DNA of 64,000 nt, from positions 4,735,762 to 4,799,761 of the forward strand of contig NZ_CP053708.1 in NCBI RefSeq assembly GCF_013201075.1, read 5' to 3'. How positions within the stretch are numbered: position 1 is the stretch's first letter; each line of letters begins with the position of its first letter. Made by a program: the position numbers and the translations under genes. This document shows, in pieces, positions 51,339 to 61,367 of this stretch. Under the pieces are notes generated by a model. That model worked only from the letters and a program-made list of their open reading frames with translations, was not told where the DNA came from and did not search any database. The DNA is from Lichenicola cladoniae. GTDB lineage: Bacteria; Pseudomonadota; Alphaproteobacteria; Acetobacterales; Acetobacteraceae.

Positions 51339-53165
51339 ATGGAAATCCGCAACATCGCCATCATCGCGCACGTCGATCATGGCAAGACAACCCTCGTCGA
51401 CCAGCTTCTGCGGCAGTCGGGCGCCTTCCGCGAAAACCAGGTGGTCGCCGAGCGGGCGATGGACCGCAACGACCTGGAGCGTGAGCGCGGCATCACCATC
51501 CTGGCCAAGTGCACCAGCGTCGTCTGGAAGAACACCCGGATCAACATCATCGATACGCCGGGACACGCCGATTTCGGCGGCGAGGTCGAGCGCATCCTGA
51601 ACATGGTGGACGGCGCGATCGTGCTGGTGGACGCCGCCGAAGGCGCGCTGCCGCAGACCAAGTTCGTGCTGACCAAGGCTCTCGCCCGCGGCATCAAGCC
51701 GATCGTGGTGGTCAACAAGGTCGATCGCCAGGACGCGCGTCCGGACGAGGTCCATAACGAGGTGTTCGACCTGTTCGCCGCCCTCGGCGCCAGCGACGAG
51801 CAGCTCGACTTCCCGATGCTGTTCGCCTCCGGCCGTCAGGGCTGGGCCGATGTCGAGCTCGATGGACCGAAGAAGGACCTGGCACCGCTCTACGACCTAG
51901 TGCTGAGCCACGTGAACCCGCCGGCCCTCAACAAGGACGCGCCGTTCGCGATGGTCGCCTCCATCCTCGAGGCCGACCCGTTCCTCGGCCGCGTGCTGAC
52001 CGGCCGTATCGAGCAGGGCCGCGCCAAGCTGAACATGCCGGTGCGCGTGCTGCGTGCCGATGGGACCGTGGTCGAGACCGGCCGCCTGACCAAGCTGCTG
52101 TCGTTCCGCGGCCTGGACCGCGTGGTGATCGAGGAGGCCGAGGCCGGCGACATCATTGCCGTTGCCGGACTTTCCGACGCGACCATCCCGGAGACCATCG
52201 CATCGCCGGAAGTTACCGCGGCGCTGCCGGCCATCCCGGTCGATCCGCCGACCCTGGCCATGACCTTCCGCCTGAACGACGGCCCGCTCGGCGGCCGCGA
52301 GGGCAAGAAGGTCACGTCGCGCCAGATCCGCGACCGGCTGTTCAAGGAAGTCGAGGGCAACGTCGCCATTCGCGTGTCCGAGAGCCCGGAGAGCGAGGCG
52401 TTCGAAGTCGCAGGGCGTGGCGAGCTCCAGCTCGGCGTGCTGATCGAGCAGATGCGCCGCGAGGGCTTCGAGCTGACCATCGGCCGTCCCCGCGTGCTGA
52501 CGCGCCAGAACGAAGAGACCGGCGAGCGCGAGGAGCCGTTCGAAGAGGTTCTGGTCGACGTGGACGAGGCCTTCTCCGGCGTCGTCGTCGAGAAGATGAG
52601 CATCCGCAAGGGCCAGATGCAGGACATGCGTCCGTCCGGCGGCGGCAAGGTTCGCCTGACCTTCCTGATCCCGTCGCGCGGCCTGATCGGCTATCACGGC
52701 GAGTTCCTGACCGATACGCGCGGCACCGGCATCATGAACCGGCTGTTCGCCGGCTATCAGCCCTGGGCCGGAACGATCGAGGGCCGCAGCAAGGGCTCGC
52801 TGATCAGCTCCGAGGACGGAGCGGCCGTGCAGTATGCGCTCTGGTACCTGCAGGAGCGTGGCCAGCTGTTCGTCGATCCGGGCGAGAAGGTCTATGTCGG
52901 CATGATCCTGGGCGAGCATTCGCGCGGATCCGACCTCGAGATCAACCCGATCAAGGAAAAGAAGCTCACCAACATCCGCGCCGCCGGCAAGGACGACGCG
53001 ATGCTGCTGACGCCGCCGCGTCGGATGAGCCTCGAGCAGGCGATCGCCTACATCGAGGATGACGAGCTGGTCGAAGTGACTCCGTCCGCGATTCGCATCC
53101 GCAAGCGCTACCTGGATCCGAATGAGCGCAAGCGCATGGAGCGCAAGGGCGACAGCGCCGCCTGA
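51339..53165 (+). CDS. typA: Ribosome-associated GTPase TypA/BipA
   Basis: Translation-factor GTPase of 608 residues that acts in ribosome assembly and stress adaptation. G1 is [14 protein letters not shown]2/G3 ERGITILAK and [14 protein letters not shown], and G4 NKVDR. The C-terminal TypA-specific part includes [20 protein letters not shown] and the [20 protein letters not shown] stretch. Full length. A strong hairpin follows its stop. Confidence 0.97.
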   Translation: MEIRNIAIIAHVDHGKTTLVDQLLRQSGAFRENQVVAERAMDRNDLERERGITILAKCTSVVWKNTRINIIDTPGHADFGGEVERILNMVDGAIVLVDAAEGALPQTKFVLTKALARGIKPIVVVNKVDRQDARPDEVHNEVFDLFAALGASDEQLDFPMLFASGRQGWADVELDGPKKDLAPLYDLVLSHVNPPALNKDAPFAMVASILEADPFLGRVLTGRIEQGRAKLNMPVRVLRADGTVVETGRLTKLLSFRGLDRVVIEEAEAGDIIAVAGLSDATIPETIASPEVTAALPAIPVDPPTLAMTFRLNDGPLGGREGKKVTSRQIRDRLFKEVEGNVAIRVSESPESEAFEVAGRGELQLGVLIEQMRREGFELTIGRPRVLTRQNEETGEREEPFEEVLVDVDEAFSGVVVEKMSIRKGQMQDMRPSGGGKVRLTFLIPSRGLIGYHGEFLTDTRGTGIMNRLFAGYQPWAGTIEGRSKGSLISSEDGAAVQYALWYLQERGQLFVDPGEKVYVGMILGEHSRGSDLEINPIKEKKLTNIRAAGKDDAMLLTPPRRMSLEQAIAYIEDDELVEVTPSAIRIRKRYLDPNERKRMERKGDSAA

Positions 53166-53178
53166 AGCAGGCCGAGGC

Positions 53179-53208
53179 GGTCCGGCGGCGGCCTGCTGCC
53201 GCCGGACC
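53179..53208 (+). terminator. Hairpin after typA
   Basis: An 11-bp perfect stem GGTCCGGCGGC / GCCGCCGGACC around an eight-base loop, starting 14 bases after the typA stop. There is no U-tract, so it may need another factor or act as an attenuator-like stop. Confidence 0.55.
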
Positions 53209-53468
53209 AATCGAGTTTACGTGATTTCAACAGCTTAGCTTGAGTATTCAACAGGGCTTGAAATATTGGCCACGAAACTGACACGATTTGTCATCCAATG
53301 TTCGTCGGTTTGTGTTGTATTTCAGGCGGCATCGTAAGAAACTTAGAGTCATTACCTAACTTTGACCCGCGACGTGCCTGGGGCACCATGGTATGGACTC
53401 GATGCGCAGCCGTACCCCTGTCGGGATCGGTGTTGCCGCAACACCTGCCCCATTCCGCGGAGACATCC
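53209..53468. other. Intergenic region before the small exported protein
   Basis: AT-richer than its neighbours and without a supportable gene. A promoter for the downstream protein is expected here. An upstream in-frame start at 53298 would put unrelated residues before the signal peptide. Confidence 0.4.
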
Positions 53469-53762
53469 ATGACCTTCACGACCCGGTTCCTCGCTGCCCT
53501 GTCGACCGCAGCCCTCCTGGGCGCCGCGGCTCCGGCATTCGCTCAGACCACGACGGCGGCTCCGGCCACCACCGCTGCTCCGATGAGTGCACCCGCCGCC
53601 GCTGCTCCCGATGCAGCTGCGCCTGCAATGGCCGCTCCGACCGCCACCCCCGCGCCGTCCACCGACAGCATGATGGCGCCGAAGAAGACCACCAAGCACC
53701 ACAAGAAGACGACCGCGAAGCACCACAAGAAGGCAGCTTCGTCCATGGCAGCACCGCAGTAA
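53469..53762 (+). CDS. Small exported Ala-rich protein with Lys/His repeats
   Basis: A 97-residue protein. The signal peptide (MTFTTRFLAALSTAALLGAA) ends near AFAQ. The mature part is Ala/Pro/Thr-rich and ends in lysine/histidine clusters (KKTTKHHKKTTAKHHKK) before AASSMAAPQ. This composition recurs in alphaproteobacterial periplasmic proteins of unknown role; metal or nucleic-acid/cell-wall binding is possible. No domain is recognised. Confidence 0.75.
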   Translation: MTFTTRFLAALSTAALLGAAAPAFAQTTTAAPATTAAPMSAPAAAAPDAAAPAMAAPTATPAPSTDSMMAPKKTTKHHKKTTAKHHKKAASSMAAPQ

Positions 53763-53790
53763 TCTGCGAGCTGTCTTTCCTTCGCGTGAC

Positions 53791-53830
53791 AGGGGCGTTG
53801 GGGTCGGCTTCGGCCGGCTCCGACGCCCCT
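53791..53830 (+). terminator. Imperfect hairpin after the small exported protein
   Basis: AGGGGCGT at 53791-53798 pairs with ACGCCCCT at 53823-53830, and further G-C pairing is possible inside (GTCGGC with GCCGGC). It lies 28 bases after the stop and just before the AmpG-like gene. No T-tract. Confidence 0.4.
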
Positions 53831-53849
53831 GACCGCACCAGCACCCAAG

Positions 53850-55124
53850 ATGCCTCTACCTGATCCGGTCGCTGCCCCTATCGACAAGCGTCTGATCGGT
53901 CTGATCGGAGGGTTCGGTTTCGCTTCGGGCCTGCCGCTCTACCTGACATTCTTTACGCTGCAGCAATGGTTGAGCGAGAGCCACATCTCGCTCCGGGCCA
54001 TCGGCGCCGCGGCCCTGATCGGGCTGCCGTATCTCCTGAAATTTCTCTGGGCACCACTTCTCGACCGGCGTCCGTTCGGATTGCTGCACCGGCTCGGTCG
54101 CCGTCGCGGCTGGATGCTGCCGATCCAGGCATTGCTGACGCTCGCCATCATCGCGATGGCCAACTGCCAGCCGACCCACGGCCTGTTGCCGCTGGTGTGT
54201 GCCGCGATGTCGCTCGCCTTCTTTTCGGCCAGCCAGGACATCGTCATCGATGCATGGCGGATCGAGACCTTCCCGGTCCGGCTGCAGGCTGCGGCGCTCG
54301 GCGCCTACACCTGGGGCTACCGCATCGCCATGCTCTGCTCCGGTGCCGGCGCGATCTGGATCGCCGCGAAAGGCGGCTGGCATCTGGCCCTGCTGGTGAT
54401 GGCCGCCCTCAGCCTGGTCGGCCCGGTGCTGGCACTGCTGGCCCCCGAGCCGTTCCTGGCGCCGACGATCGCCACCGGATCCGGCTGGCGGCATGCGCTG
54501 CAGACCCGCGTGGTCGCGCCCTTCCGCGACCTGCTCGGGCGCCCCGGCTCCTGGATCGTGATCGCCTTCGTGCTGGTGTTCAATCTCGGAACCCAGCTGT
54601 CCGACACCATGGCCTATCCGCTGTATCATGCGCTCGGTTTCGCACCGACCTCGGTGGCGGCCGCCAATGGCATTCCCTCGCTCTGCGCGGCGCTGGCCGG
54701 TGCCGCCGCGAGCGGGCTGCTGGTCGCGCGGATCGGCCTTGGACGATCGCTGATCCTGTGCGCCTGCGTGCAGATGTGCTCGATCCTGCTCTACGTCGCC
54801 TTGGTTCAGGCCGGGCCGGTATTTCCGATGCTGTTTGCCAAGGTGACGCTGGAGGGTTTCGCCGAAGTGATGGCCGCGACCACGTTCGCCACCTACCTCT
54901 CCCGGCTCTGCTCGCTCGACTACACGGCGACGCAATACGCGCTGCTGTCGTCGCTGGCACCGGTGGCATGGCGCACGCTAGGTGGAACGACCGGCTTCCT
55001 GGCGCAGGGCTTCGGCTGGACCGGCTTCTACCTGCTGACAGTTGCTGCGTGCCTGCCGGGCATCCTGATCATGCTGGTGCTGCTTCGACGCTTTCCCGGC
55101 GGACTGCCGCCCAAGACGGTCTAG
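53850..55124 (+). CDS. AmpG-like MFS permease (muropeptide transporter)
   Basis: Inner-membrane MFS permease of 424 residues. The opening GFGFASGLPLYLTFFTLQQWL and LPYLLKFLWAPLLDR are AmpG signatures; AFFSASQDIVIDAWRIETF follows. AmpG imports anhydromuropeptides for cell-wall recycling. Transmembrane segments cover most of the length. It is a good match to the family, but other substrates are possible in this branch. Confidence 0.85.
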   Translation: MPLPDPVAAPIDKRLIGLIGGFGFASGLPLYLTFFTLQQWLSESHISLRAIGAAALIGLPYLLKFLWAPLLDRRPFGLLHRLGRRRGWMLPIQALLTLAIIAMANCQPTHGLLPLVCAAMSLAFFSASQDIVIDAWRIETFPVRLQAAALGAYTWGYRIAMLCSGAGAIWIAAKGGWHLALLVMAALSLVGPVLALLAPEPFLAPTIATGSGWRHALQTRVVAPFRDLLGRPGSWIVIAFVLVFNLGTQLSDTMAYPLYHALGFAPTSVAAANGIPSLCAALAGAAASGLLVARIGLGRSLILCACVQMCSILLYVALVQAGPVFPMLFAKVTLEGFAEVMAATTFATYLSRLCSLDYTATQYALLSSLAPVAWRTLGGTTGFLAQGFGWTGFYLLTVAACLPGILIMLVLLRRFPGGLPPKTV

Positions 55125-55170
55125 CCTCCCTATATGCAGCGCTCGGCTCACGCCGCAGCCGGAGGGAACA

Positions 55171-56613
55171 ATGACAGCGACGCCGCACTTCAAGCCATCG
55201 ACCGCACACGCTTCGCTCGGAGACGCGTTGTTCGACCTGGTCGAGCCGGCGGTGTTTCCGAAACACATCCTGCGCTACCGCAACCAGGTGCAGGCTGCGC
55301 GGGTCGGCCTCGACACGCTGACCGATGCGGAGTGGGTGGATCATTTCAGCCGGTTCAAGCCGTTGCAGGGATCGTTTCCGCGGCCGCTGGCGCTGCGTTA
55401 TCACGGTCACCAGTTCCAGAACTACAATCCCGAGCTCGGCGACGGACGCGGCTTCCTGTTCGGACAGGCGCATGACCTGGTCGATGGCAGGCTGCTGGAT
55501 TTCGGCACCAAGGGCAGCGGACGCACGCCATGGTCGCGTGGCGGCGATGGCAAGCTCACCCTGAAGGGCGGCGTCCGCGAAGTGCTGGCGACCTCGATGC
55601 TGGAAGCGCTCGGGGTCTATACCTCGAAGTCGTTCTCGCTGATCGAGACCGGCGAGGCGCTGACACGTGGCGACGAGCCGTCGCCGACCCGGTCGGCGGT
55701 ACTGGTGCGCCTCAACCACTCGCACATCCGCATCGGCACCTTCCAGCGGCTCGCCTACCACCAGGACACCGACAGCATCCGCAGGCTGCTCGACTACACC
55801 ATCCGGACCTACATGCCCGAGCTGTGGCGTGAGGCGGAAGCGGACCGTGTGCTGGCCTTCCTGGAGGCCGTGACCGCGAAGGTGGCGCGGCTCGGCGCGG
55901 AATGGATGCTAGCCGGCTTCGTGCACGGGGTACTGAACACCGACAACATAAACGTCACCGGCGAGAGCTTCGATTACGGGCCGTGGCGGTTCCTGCCGAC
56001 CTACCAGCCGGAGTTCACGGCGGCATATTTCGACACGGGCAAGCTCTATGCCTACGGACGCCAGCCCGACACGCTGCTGTGGAACCTGATCAGGCTTGCC
56101 GAGTGCCTGCTGCCGTTGTCCGACCAGGCGACGCTCGAGGCCGTGCTGAGAGGCTTCGGCGCGTTGTTCTACACCGAGCTTTCGGCCGCGATGCTGCGTC
56201 GCCTCGGCCTCAGGTCGCAGGGGCCGGACATAGACACGGCGCTGGTCCAGCAGGTCTGGCAGTTCCTGCGCGAGAGCCAGATGCCGTTCGAGCAGTTCTT
56301 TTTCGACTGGTATGGCGGCTCTCTCTCAGCCGACCGTGCGACGTCCGGCCCGTCCGCCGGCATCTATGCCGAGGCCGGATTCGCATCCCTGCGCATGATG
56401 ATCGACGGTTTCGAGCCGGCAGCAGGATTGCGCCTCGACCATCCCTATTTCGCCGGGCATGGTCCGTGCACCATGCTGATCGACGAGGTCGAGGCGATCT
56501 GGGCGCCGATCGCCGCCGATGACGATTGGTCGCTGTTCCGGCAGAAGCTCGTGGCGATCGACCAGATGGCGGAGGCCTACGGCATGCAGACTTCGAACCA
56601 CCGAGACTCATGA
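55171..56613 (+). CDS. selO: SelO/YdiU-family protein adenylyltransferase
   Basis: Pseudokinase-fold enzyme that AMPylates proteins, 480 residues, the normal length for SelO. ALRYHGHQFQNYNPELGDGRG is the conserved N-terminal motif. GTKGSGRTPWSRGGDGKLTL contains the nucleotide-binding region, and GVLNTDNINVTGESFDYGPW holds the metal-binding Asn/Asp. There is no C-terminal selenocysteine. Its stop overlaps the next gene's ATG. Confidence 0.95.
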   Translation: MTATPHFKPSTAHASLGDALFDLVEPAVFPKHILRYRNQVQAARVGLDTLTDAEWVDHFSRFKPLQGSFPRPLALRYHGHQFQNYNPELGDGRGFLFGQAHDLVDGRLLDFGTKGSGRTPWSRGGDGKLTLKGGVREVLATSMLEALGVYTSKSFSLIETGEALTRGDEPSPTRSAVLVRLNHSHIRIGTFQRLAYHQDTDSIRRLLDYTIRTYMPELWREAEADRVLAFLEAVTAKVARLGAEWMLAGFVHGVLNTDNINVTGESFDYGPWRFLPTYQPEFTAAYFDTGKLYAYGRQPDTLLWNLIRLAECLLPLSDQATLEAVLRGFGALFYTELSAAMLRRLGLRSQGPDIDTALVQQVWQFLRESQMPFEQFFFDWYGGSLSADRATSGPSAGIYAEAGFASLRMMIDGFEPAAGLRLDHPYFAGHGPCTMLIDEVEAIWAPIAADDDWSLFRQKLVAIDQMAEAYGMQTSNHRDS

Positions 56614-57566
56614 CGCCATTCGGGACGATCGTCGCCGGGCTGAGGCTGCCCGTGCTGGCGGCACCGCTGTTCATCGTTTCCAACGAGGCGCTGGTGATTG
56701 CGCAATGCCGGGCCGGGATCATCGGCGCGTTTCCGGCGCTGAACGCCCGCGGCGGCCCGGATGCGTTGCATGACTGGTTGTCGCGGCTGGAGGATGCGCT
56801 GCGGCGGCCGGATGGCGAGGTCGCGCCGTTCGCGGTCAATCATATCGTGCACCGGTCCAACACCCGTCTGTCGGCGGATTTGGAAACCTGCGTGCGCCAT
56901 CGCGTACCGATCGTCATCACCTCGCTCGGTGCGCAGCCGGACGTGAACGATGCCGTACACAGCTATGGCGGCCTGGTCCTGCACGATGTGACCAACCAGG
57001 TGCATGCGGGCAAGGCAATCGCCAAGGGTGCGGACGGTCTGGTCTTGGTTGCCGCCGGCGCCGGCGGACATGCGGGAACCCAGTCGCCGTTTGCGCTCCT
57101 GGCCGAAACCCGTGCCTGGTTCGACGGCCCGATCGTGTTGTCCGGCGCGATCGCCACCGGTCGCGCGGTCCTGGCGGCGCGGGCCATGGGTGCGGACCTT
57201 GCCTATATCGGGTCGGCCTTCATCGCGAGCGAGGAGGCGAACGCCGCGCCCGAGTACAAGCAGATGCTGCTGGAGTCCGGAGCCAGCGACATCGTCTATT
57301 CGAACCTGTTCACCGGCGTGCACGGCAACTACCTGCGCGGCTCGATCATCCGCGCCGGCCTCGATCCGGATGCGCTGGACTCCGCGGCACCCGGGCAGCT
57401 CAGCCTGGACACCGGCACCAAGGCCTGGCGCGACGTTTGGGGGTGTGGCCAGGGCATCGGCGCGATCGACAAGGTGTCTCCTGTCGCCGACATCATAGAG
57501 CGGCTCGCGAACGACTATGCCCGGGCCCGCGCGGAGCTGTGCCGCGAGACCGGGACTACAGAATGA
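56610..57566 (+). CDS. Nitronate monooxygenase-like (2-nitropropane dioxygenase family)
   Basis: FMN-dependent TIM-barrel enzyme of 318 residues. LPVLAAPLFIVSNEALVIAQ opens the fold. VHDV-type VLHDVTNQVHAGKAI holds the catalytic His region, and VVAAGAGGHAGTQSPFALL with IGSAFIASEEANA bind FMN phosphate. The ATG overlaps the selO stop, and its own stop overlaps the hydratase ATG. It could oxidise nitronates or other activated substrates. Confidence 0.88.
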   Translation: MTPFGTIVAGLRLPVLAAPLFIVSNEALVIAQCRAGIIGAFPALNARGGPDALHDWLSRLEDALRRPDGEVAPFAVNHIVHRSNTRLSADLETCVRHRVPIVITSLGAQPDVNDAVHSYGGLVLHDVTNQVHAGKAIAKGADGLVLVAAGAGGHAGTQSPFALLAETRAWFDGPIVLSGAIATGRAVLAARAMGADLAYIGSAFIASEEANAAPEYKQMLLESGASDIVYSNLFTGVHGNYLRGSIIRAGLDPDALDSAAPGQLSLDTGTKAWRDVWGCGQGIGAIDKVSPVADIIERLANDYARARAELCRETGTTE

Positions 57567-58327
57567 GCGAGCTCGTTGAGAGCGTCGTCGAAGCAGGCAT
57601 CTGCAGGATCATCCTGAACCGGCCCGAGAAAAAGAACGCATTGACGTCGGCGATGTATGACCGGATGGCCATGCTCCTGCGTGCGGCGGATAGCGACGAT
57701 GCCGTCCGCGTCGTGCAGCTCGGGAGCTCGGGTAGCGATTTCTGTGCAGGCAACGATATCGCCGACTTCATGGCGCAAAGCCGGCAGGATGCTGCGACGA
57801 TCGAGGAGCCGGCGGGCCTGCGGTTTCTCGACACGCTGATCGGTTTCGGCAAGCCGATCGTCGCCGCGGTCGGGGGCGCTGCGATCGGCATCGGCACGAC
57901 CATGCTGCTGCATTGCGACATCGTCGTCGCTTCCGCGGATGCGGTGTTCGGACTGCCGTTCGTGAAGCTCGGGCTGGTTCCCGAAGCCGCATCGTCGCTG
58001 CTATTGCCGCAACTGATGGGCTACCAGCGCGCGGCCGAATTGCTGCTGCTCGGCGACACCTTCAATGCGAGCACGGCCTACGAGCTACGGCTGGTCAATC
58101 GTGTCGTGCCGGCCGACGATCTTGGCATCACGGCCGCACGGTATGCGGCACAGCTGGCGGCGCGCCCGCCGGAGGCGCTCCGCCTCAGCCGGCAGTTGCT
58201 GCGAAGCAACCTCGCAGAAGTCCGGTCCGCGAAAAGCCGCGAGGCTGCGGTCTTCCTGCAGCGCCTGTCCAGTCCCGAAGCCGCGGCCGGCCTCAACGCC
58301 TTTCTGTCGCGCAGCCGTTCCGGCTGA
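57563..58327 (+). CDS. Enoyl-CoA hydratase/isomerase family protein
   Basis: Crotonase-fold protein of 254 residues. ILNRPEKKNALTSAMYDRM and FCAGNDIADF bind CoA. The oxyanion-hole segment is IVAAVGGAAIGIGTTMLLHC, and the catalytic-acid region is VFGLPFVKLGLVPEAASSLL. Overlaps the nitronate monooxygenase gene by four bases and is followed 28 bases later by an SCP2 protein. Confidence 0.92.
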   Translation: MSELVESVVEAGICRIILNRPEKKNALTSAMYDRMAMLLRAADSDDAVRVVQLGSSGSDFCAGNDIADFMAQSRQDAATIEEPAGLRFLDTLIGFGKPIVAAVGGAAIGIGTTMLLHCDIVVASADAVFGLPFVKLGLVPEAASSLLLPQLMGYQRAAELLLLGDTFNASTAYELRLVNRVVPADDLGITAARYAAQLAARPPEALRLSRQLLRSNLAEVRSAKSREAAVFLQRLSSPEAAAGLNAFLSRSRSG

Positions 58328-58355
58328 ACGACCCGTCAACCAGCAGGAAACAAGA

Positions 58356-58667
58356 ATGTCCGAGACCCAAGAGATCATCGAAGCAATCAAGGAAAAGAGC
58401 CAGCTCCTGTCGACGCTCGGGCACCGGGTTCGTATCGACCTCAAGGATGCAGGATCGATCCTGATCGACGCGACGGAGCCGGACGTGGCGGTGACCGAGG
58501 CGGACGAGGACACCGAGGCTGAAACGATCATTACGCTGTCGTCGGAGAATATGCAGAAGCTGCTGAGCGGCAAGCTGAACGCAATGTGGGCCTACACGCT
58601 GGGTCAGCTGAAGATCGAAGGCTCCCAGGGCGTGGCGCTGAAGCTGAGTTCGTTGCTGAAGGACTAG
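58356..58667 (+). CDS. SCP2 sterol-binding-domain protein
   Basis: A 103-residue lipid/acyl-CoA-binding protein. The single SCP2 domain (VRIDLKDAGSILIDATEPDV, then TIITLSSENMQKLLSGKLNA and QLKIEGSQGVALKLSSLL) spans almost the whole chain. I chose ATG 58356, with AGGAAA upstream, because the longer open frame reads through the hydratase gene. It probably hands lipids to the neighbouring hydratase. Confidence 0.88.
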   Translation: MSETQEIIEAIKEKSQLLSTLGHRVRIDLKDAGSILIDATEPDVAVTEADEDTEAETIITLSSENMQKLLSGKLNAMWAYTLGQLKIEGSQGVALKLSSLLKD

Positions 58668-58849
58668 GAAGCAGGCAAGCCTACGGTCGCCTGGCAAGCT
58701 CAGGACTCTGCAAGAACGCGTCGGGTTTATGCGTTCGGTCCCGACACACGTAGGTGACGGATCGACGGCAGTACTGGCTTGACGTAGTGATCGCGGCGTG
58801 CAGGCCGAAATATCCGCCTGCGCTTGTCTGGCGCGGATACGGGGACGAC

Positions 58850-59392
58850 ATGACCGAGAAGGCACCTACGATCGTCAACATGCACACGGCGGCGGAAATC
58901 GCGGCCGACGTGCCCGCCGCCTGGACGCATTTCCGGCGCGCGTTGACGCCTGCGATGAAGGATGCGGGGCCGGGCCGTTTCGGGATGGGCCGTCTCGGCA
59001 TGAGCGCCAGGCGGGTGCCTCCGGGCCACAGCGCGTGCCCGGCGCATACGCACCTCATGGCCGACGAGATCTTTATCGTGCTCGAAGGGCAAGGCCTCTT
59101 CCGCTACGGCGATCTCGTGCACGAAATTCGCCCCGGCGACTGCATTTCCTGTCCGGCCGACACGGGGATCGCCCATCAGATCGCCAACCCCGCGACCCCG
59201 GACGGCACCGGCGACCTGGTCTATCTCGCGATCGGCGCCGAGCCGCCGGCGGATGTCTGCACCTATCCCGACAGCGGTGCGCTCGTCATCGATGCCCTCG
59301 GTCGCCATGGCTTCCTGCGCGAGGCCGATTATTACGAGGGGCAGCCAGAACCGACGCCGCTTCTGGCGCCCGGCCGCGACGCACCCGTCTGA
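58850..59392 (+). CDS. Cupin-domain protein
   Basis: A 180-residue single-cupin protein. The barrel motifs are PAHTHLMADEIFIVLEGQGL and IRPGDCISCPADTGIAHQIA, which supply metal-binding His/Glu. I chose ATG 58850 with GGGGA upstream; an in-frame GTG at 58754 would add 32 residues. No neighbour gives its substrate. Confidence 0.82.
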   Translation: MTEKAPTIVNMHTAAEIAADVPAAWTHFRRALTPAMKDAGPGRFGMGRLGMSARRVPPGHSACPAHTHLMADEIFIVLEGQGLFRYGDLVHEIRPGDCISCPADTGIAHQIANPATPDGTGDLVYLAIGAEPPADVCTYPDSGALVIDALGRHGFLREADYYEGQPEPTPLLAPGRDAPV

Positions 59393-59471
59393 TCGGGGCG
59401 CGTCAGGAAAGCATCGCACGCATGCTCTCGGCCACAGCCGTTTCTCCAAGCTTTCTCCGACAAGTTTGCGG

Positions 59472-59563
59472 CGATAGCATTGTATCGGAAGCTCGGCTTC
59501 GTGATCCGCAGGCGGATGCACGTCGTCCTTATGGGCGAACACTCATCGCGGACGACGGGGTGA
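59472..59563 (+). pseudogene. GNAT acetyltransferase C-terminal remnant
   Basis: The plus strand reads IALYRKLGFVIRRRMHVVLM, the typical last helix and strand of a GNAT-family acetyltransferase (ALYRKLGF motif). No upstream acetyl-CoA-binding region is present in any frame, so this is a short leftover. The limits are approximate. Confidence 0.45.
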
Positions 59564-59589
59564 TAGCGATCATCCTGGTGACAAGCAGG

Positions 59590-60528
59590 TCAGCCGGCCT
59601 TCTGTAGCTCGGCTGCGAGTTCCGGAACCGCCTTGAACAGGTCGGCGACCAGGCCGTAATCGGCAACCTGGAAAATCGGCGCGTCCTCGTCCTTGTTGAT
59701 AGCGACGATGACCTTGCTGTCCTTCATGCCGGCGAGATGCTGGATCGCACCGGAGATGCCGATCGCGACATACAGGTCGGGCGCCACGATCTTGCCGGTC
59801 TGGCCGACCTGGTAGTCGTTCGGGACGTAGCCGGCATCGACCGCCGCGCGCGACGCGCCGATCGCGGCGCCGAGGCTGTCGGCGATCGGGTCGAGCAGCT
59901 TGAAGTTCTCGCCGTTCTGCATGCCGCGGCCACCGGAGATGACGACGCGTGCGGATGCGAGCTCCGGCCGCTCGGATTTCGACAGTTCGGCCGAGACGAA
60001 TTTCGACAGCGATGGGCTGTCGGGTGCCGACACGTCCTCGGTCGAGGCGCTGCCGCCTTCGGCCGGCGCGGGATCGAAGTTGGCGCCGCGCACCGTGATC
60101 ACCTTCTTGGTGTCGGATGACCTGACCGTCGCCAGTGCATTGCCGGCGTAGATCGGTCGCACGAACGTCTCGGCATCGACGACCGCGATGATGTCGCTGA
60201 TCGGCTGCACGTCCAGCAACGCGGCAACACGCGGCAACACATTCTTTCCGGTTGCGGTCGAGGGCGCCAGGATGTGGTCGTACGGACCGGCTAGTGCCAC
60301 GATCAGCGCCGCGATCGGCTCCGCCAACGGCTTGGCGTAGATCTCGGCATCGGCCTTCAGGACCTTGGAGATACCGGCGATCCCGGCGGCGGCCTGCACG
60401 ATGCCGTCGAGGCCATGGCCGACGACCAGCCCATGGACTTCGCCGAGGCTGGCCGCGGCGGTCACGGCCGAGCGGGATGCCTGGATGATGTGGCCGTCGA
60501 TATGATCGAGGAGGACGAGAGCGGTCAC
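59590..60528 (-). CDS. etfA: Electron transfer flavoprotein subunit alpha
   Basis: FAD-binding ETF subunit of 312 residues. The N-terminal [20 protein letters not shown] domain is followed by the FAD-binding C-terminal domain ([20 protein letters not shown], then [20 protein letters not shown] and [20 protein letters not shown]). Two bases separate it from etfB. It accepts electrons from acyl-CoA dehydrogenases such as the one at 36936. Confidence 0.96.
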   Translation of the reverse strand: MTALVLLDHIDGHIIQASRSAVTAAASLGEVHGLVVGHGLDGIVQAAAGIAGISKVLKADAEIYAKPLAEPIAALIVALAGPYDHILAPSTATGKNVLPRVAALLDVQPISDIIAVVDAETFVRPIYAGNALATVRSSDTKKVITVRGANFDPAPAEGGSASTEDVSAPDSPSLSKFVSAELSKSERPELASARVVISGGRGMQNGENFKLLDPIADSLGAAIGASRAAVDAGYVPNDYQVGQTGKIVAPDLYVAIGISGAIQHLAGMKDSKVIVAINKDEDAPIFQVADYGLVADLFKAVPELAAELQKAG

Positions 60529-60530
60529 GG

Positions 60531-61280
60531 TCAGATCACCTTCGCTTCTTGGCGCAATTTGGAGACGAGCTCCTCGATCGACGCCACCTTGATGCCACTC
60601 TTGCGGGTCGGCGGCTCGGACACCTTGATGGTGGTCAGGCGCGGGCTGACATCCACGCCGAGCTCGCCTGGCGCCAGGATCTCGAGCGGCTTCTTGCGGG
60701 CCTTCATGATGTTGGGCAGCGACGCATAGCGCGGCTCGTTCAGCCGCAGGTCGGCGGTGATGATCGCCGGCAGGGTGATGGCGAGGGTCTCGAGGCCGCC
60801 ATCGACCTCGCGGGTGACCATGGCGCTGCCGTCGGTGATCTCGATCTTGCTAGCGAACGTGCCCTGCGCCCAGCCGAGCAGTCCGGCCAGCATCTGGCCG
60901 GTCGCGTTCATGTCGTCGTCGATCGCCTGCTTGCCCATGATGACCAGCTGCGGCGCTTCCTTCTCGACCAGTGCCTTCAGGATCTTGGCGACTGCGAGCG
61001 GCTCCGGCGATGCATCTGTCAGCACCAGGATGGCCCGGTCGGCACCCATCGCCAACGCAGTGCGCAGCGTCTCCTGCGCCTGGGTGACCCCGATCGAAAC
61101 CGCAATGATCTCAGTGACGATGCCCTTCTCCTTGAGGCGCACCGCCTCCTCGACGGCGATCTCGTCGAACGGGTTCATCGACATCTTGACGCCGGTCAGC
61201 TCGACCCCGGAGCCGTCCGCCTTCACGCGCGGCTTCACGTTGTAGTCGATCACGCGCTTGACGGGTACGAGCAGCTTCAT
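60531..61280 (-). CDS. etfB: Electron transfer flavoprotein subunit beta
   Basis: AMP-binding ETF subunit of 249 residues. [20 protein letters not shown] opens the protein and [20 protein letters not shown] follows. [20 protein letters not shown] is the AMP site and recognition-loop region. I chose ATG 61280; an upstream alternative at 61304 lacks conservation. First of the etfB-etfA pair, downstream of ETF-QO. Confidence 0.96.
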   Translation of the reverse strand: MKLLVPVKRVIDYNVKPRVKADGSGVELTGVKMSMNPFDEIAVEEAVRLKEKGIVTEIIAVSIGVTQAQETLRTALAMGADRAILVLTDASPEPLAVAKILKALVEKEAPQLVIMGKQAIDDDMNATGQMLAGLLGWAQGTFASKIEITDGSAMVTREVDGGLETLAITLPAIITADLRLNEPRYASLPNIMKARKKPLEILAPGELGVDVSPRLTTIKVSEPPTRKSGIKVASIEELVSKLRQEAKVI

Positions 61281-61367
61281 CTGTCCCACTTCACTGACTG
61301 ACATCGAGCCTGGACGACCGGCCCATGGTCCTTAGGGACCGTCTGGTTACAAGGTTTCCTCGGGCTT

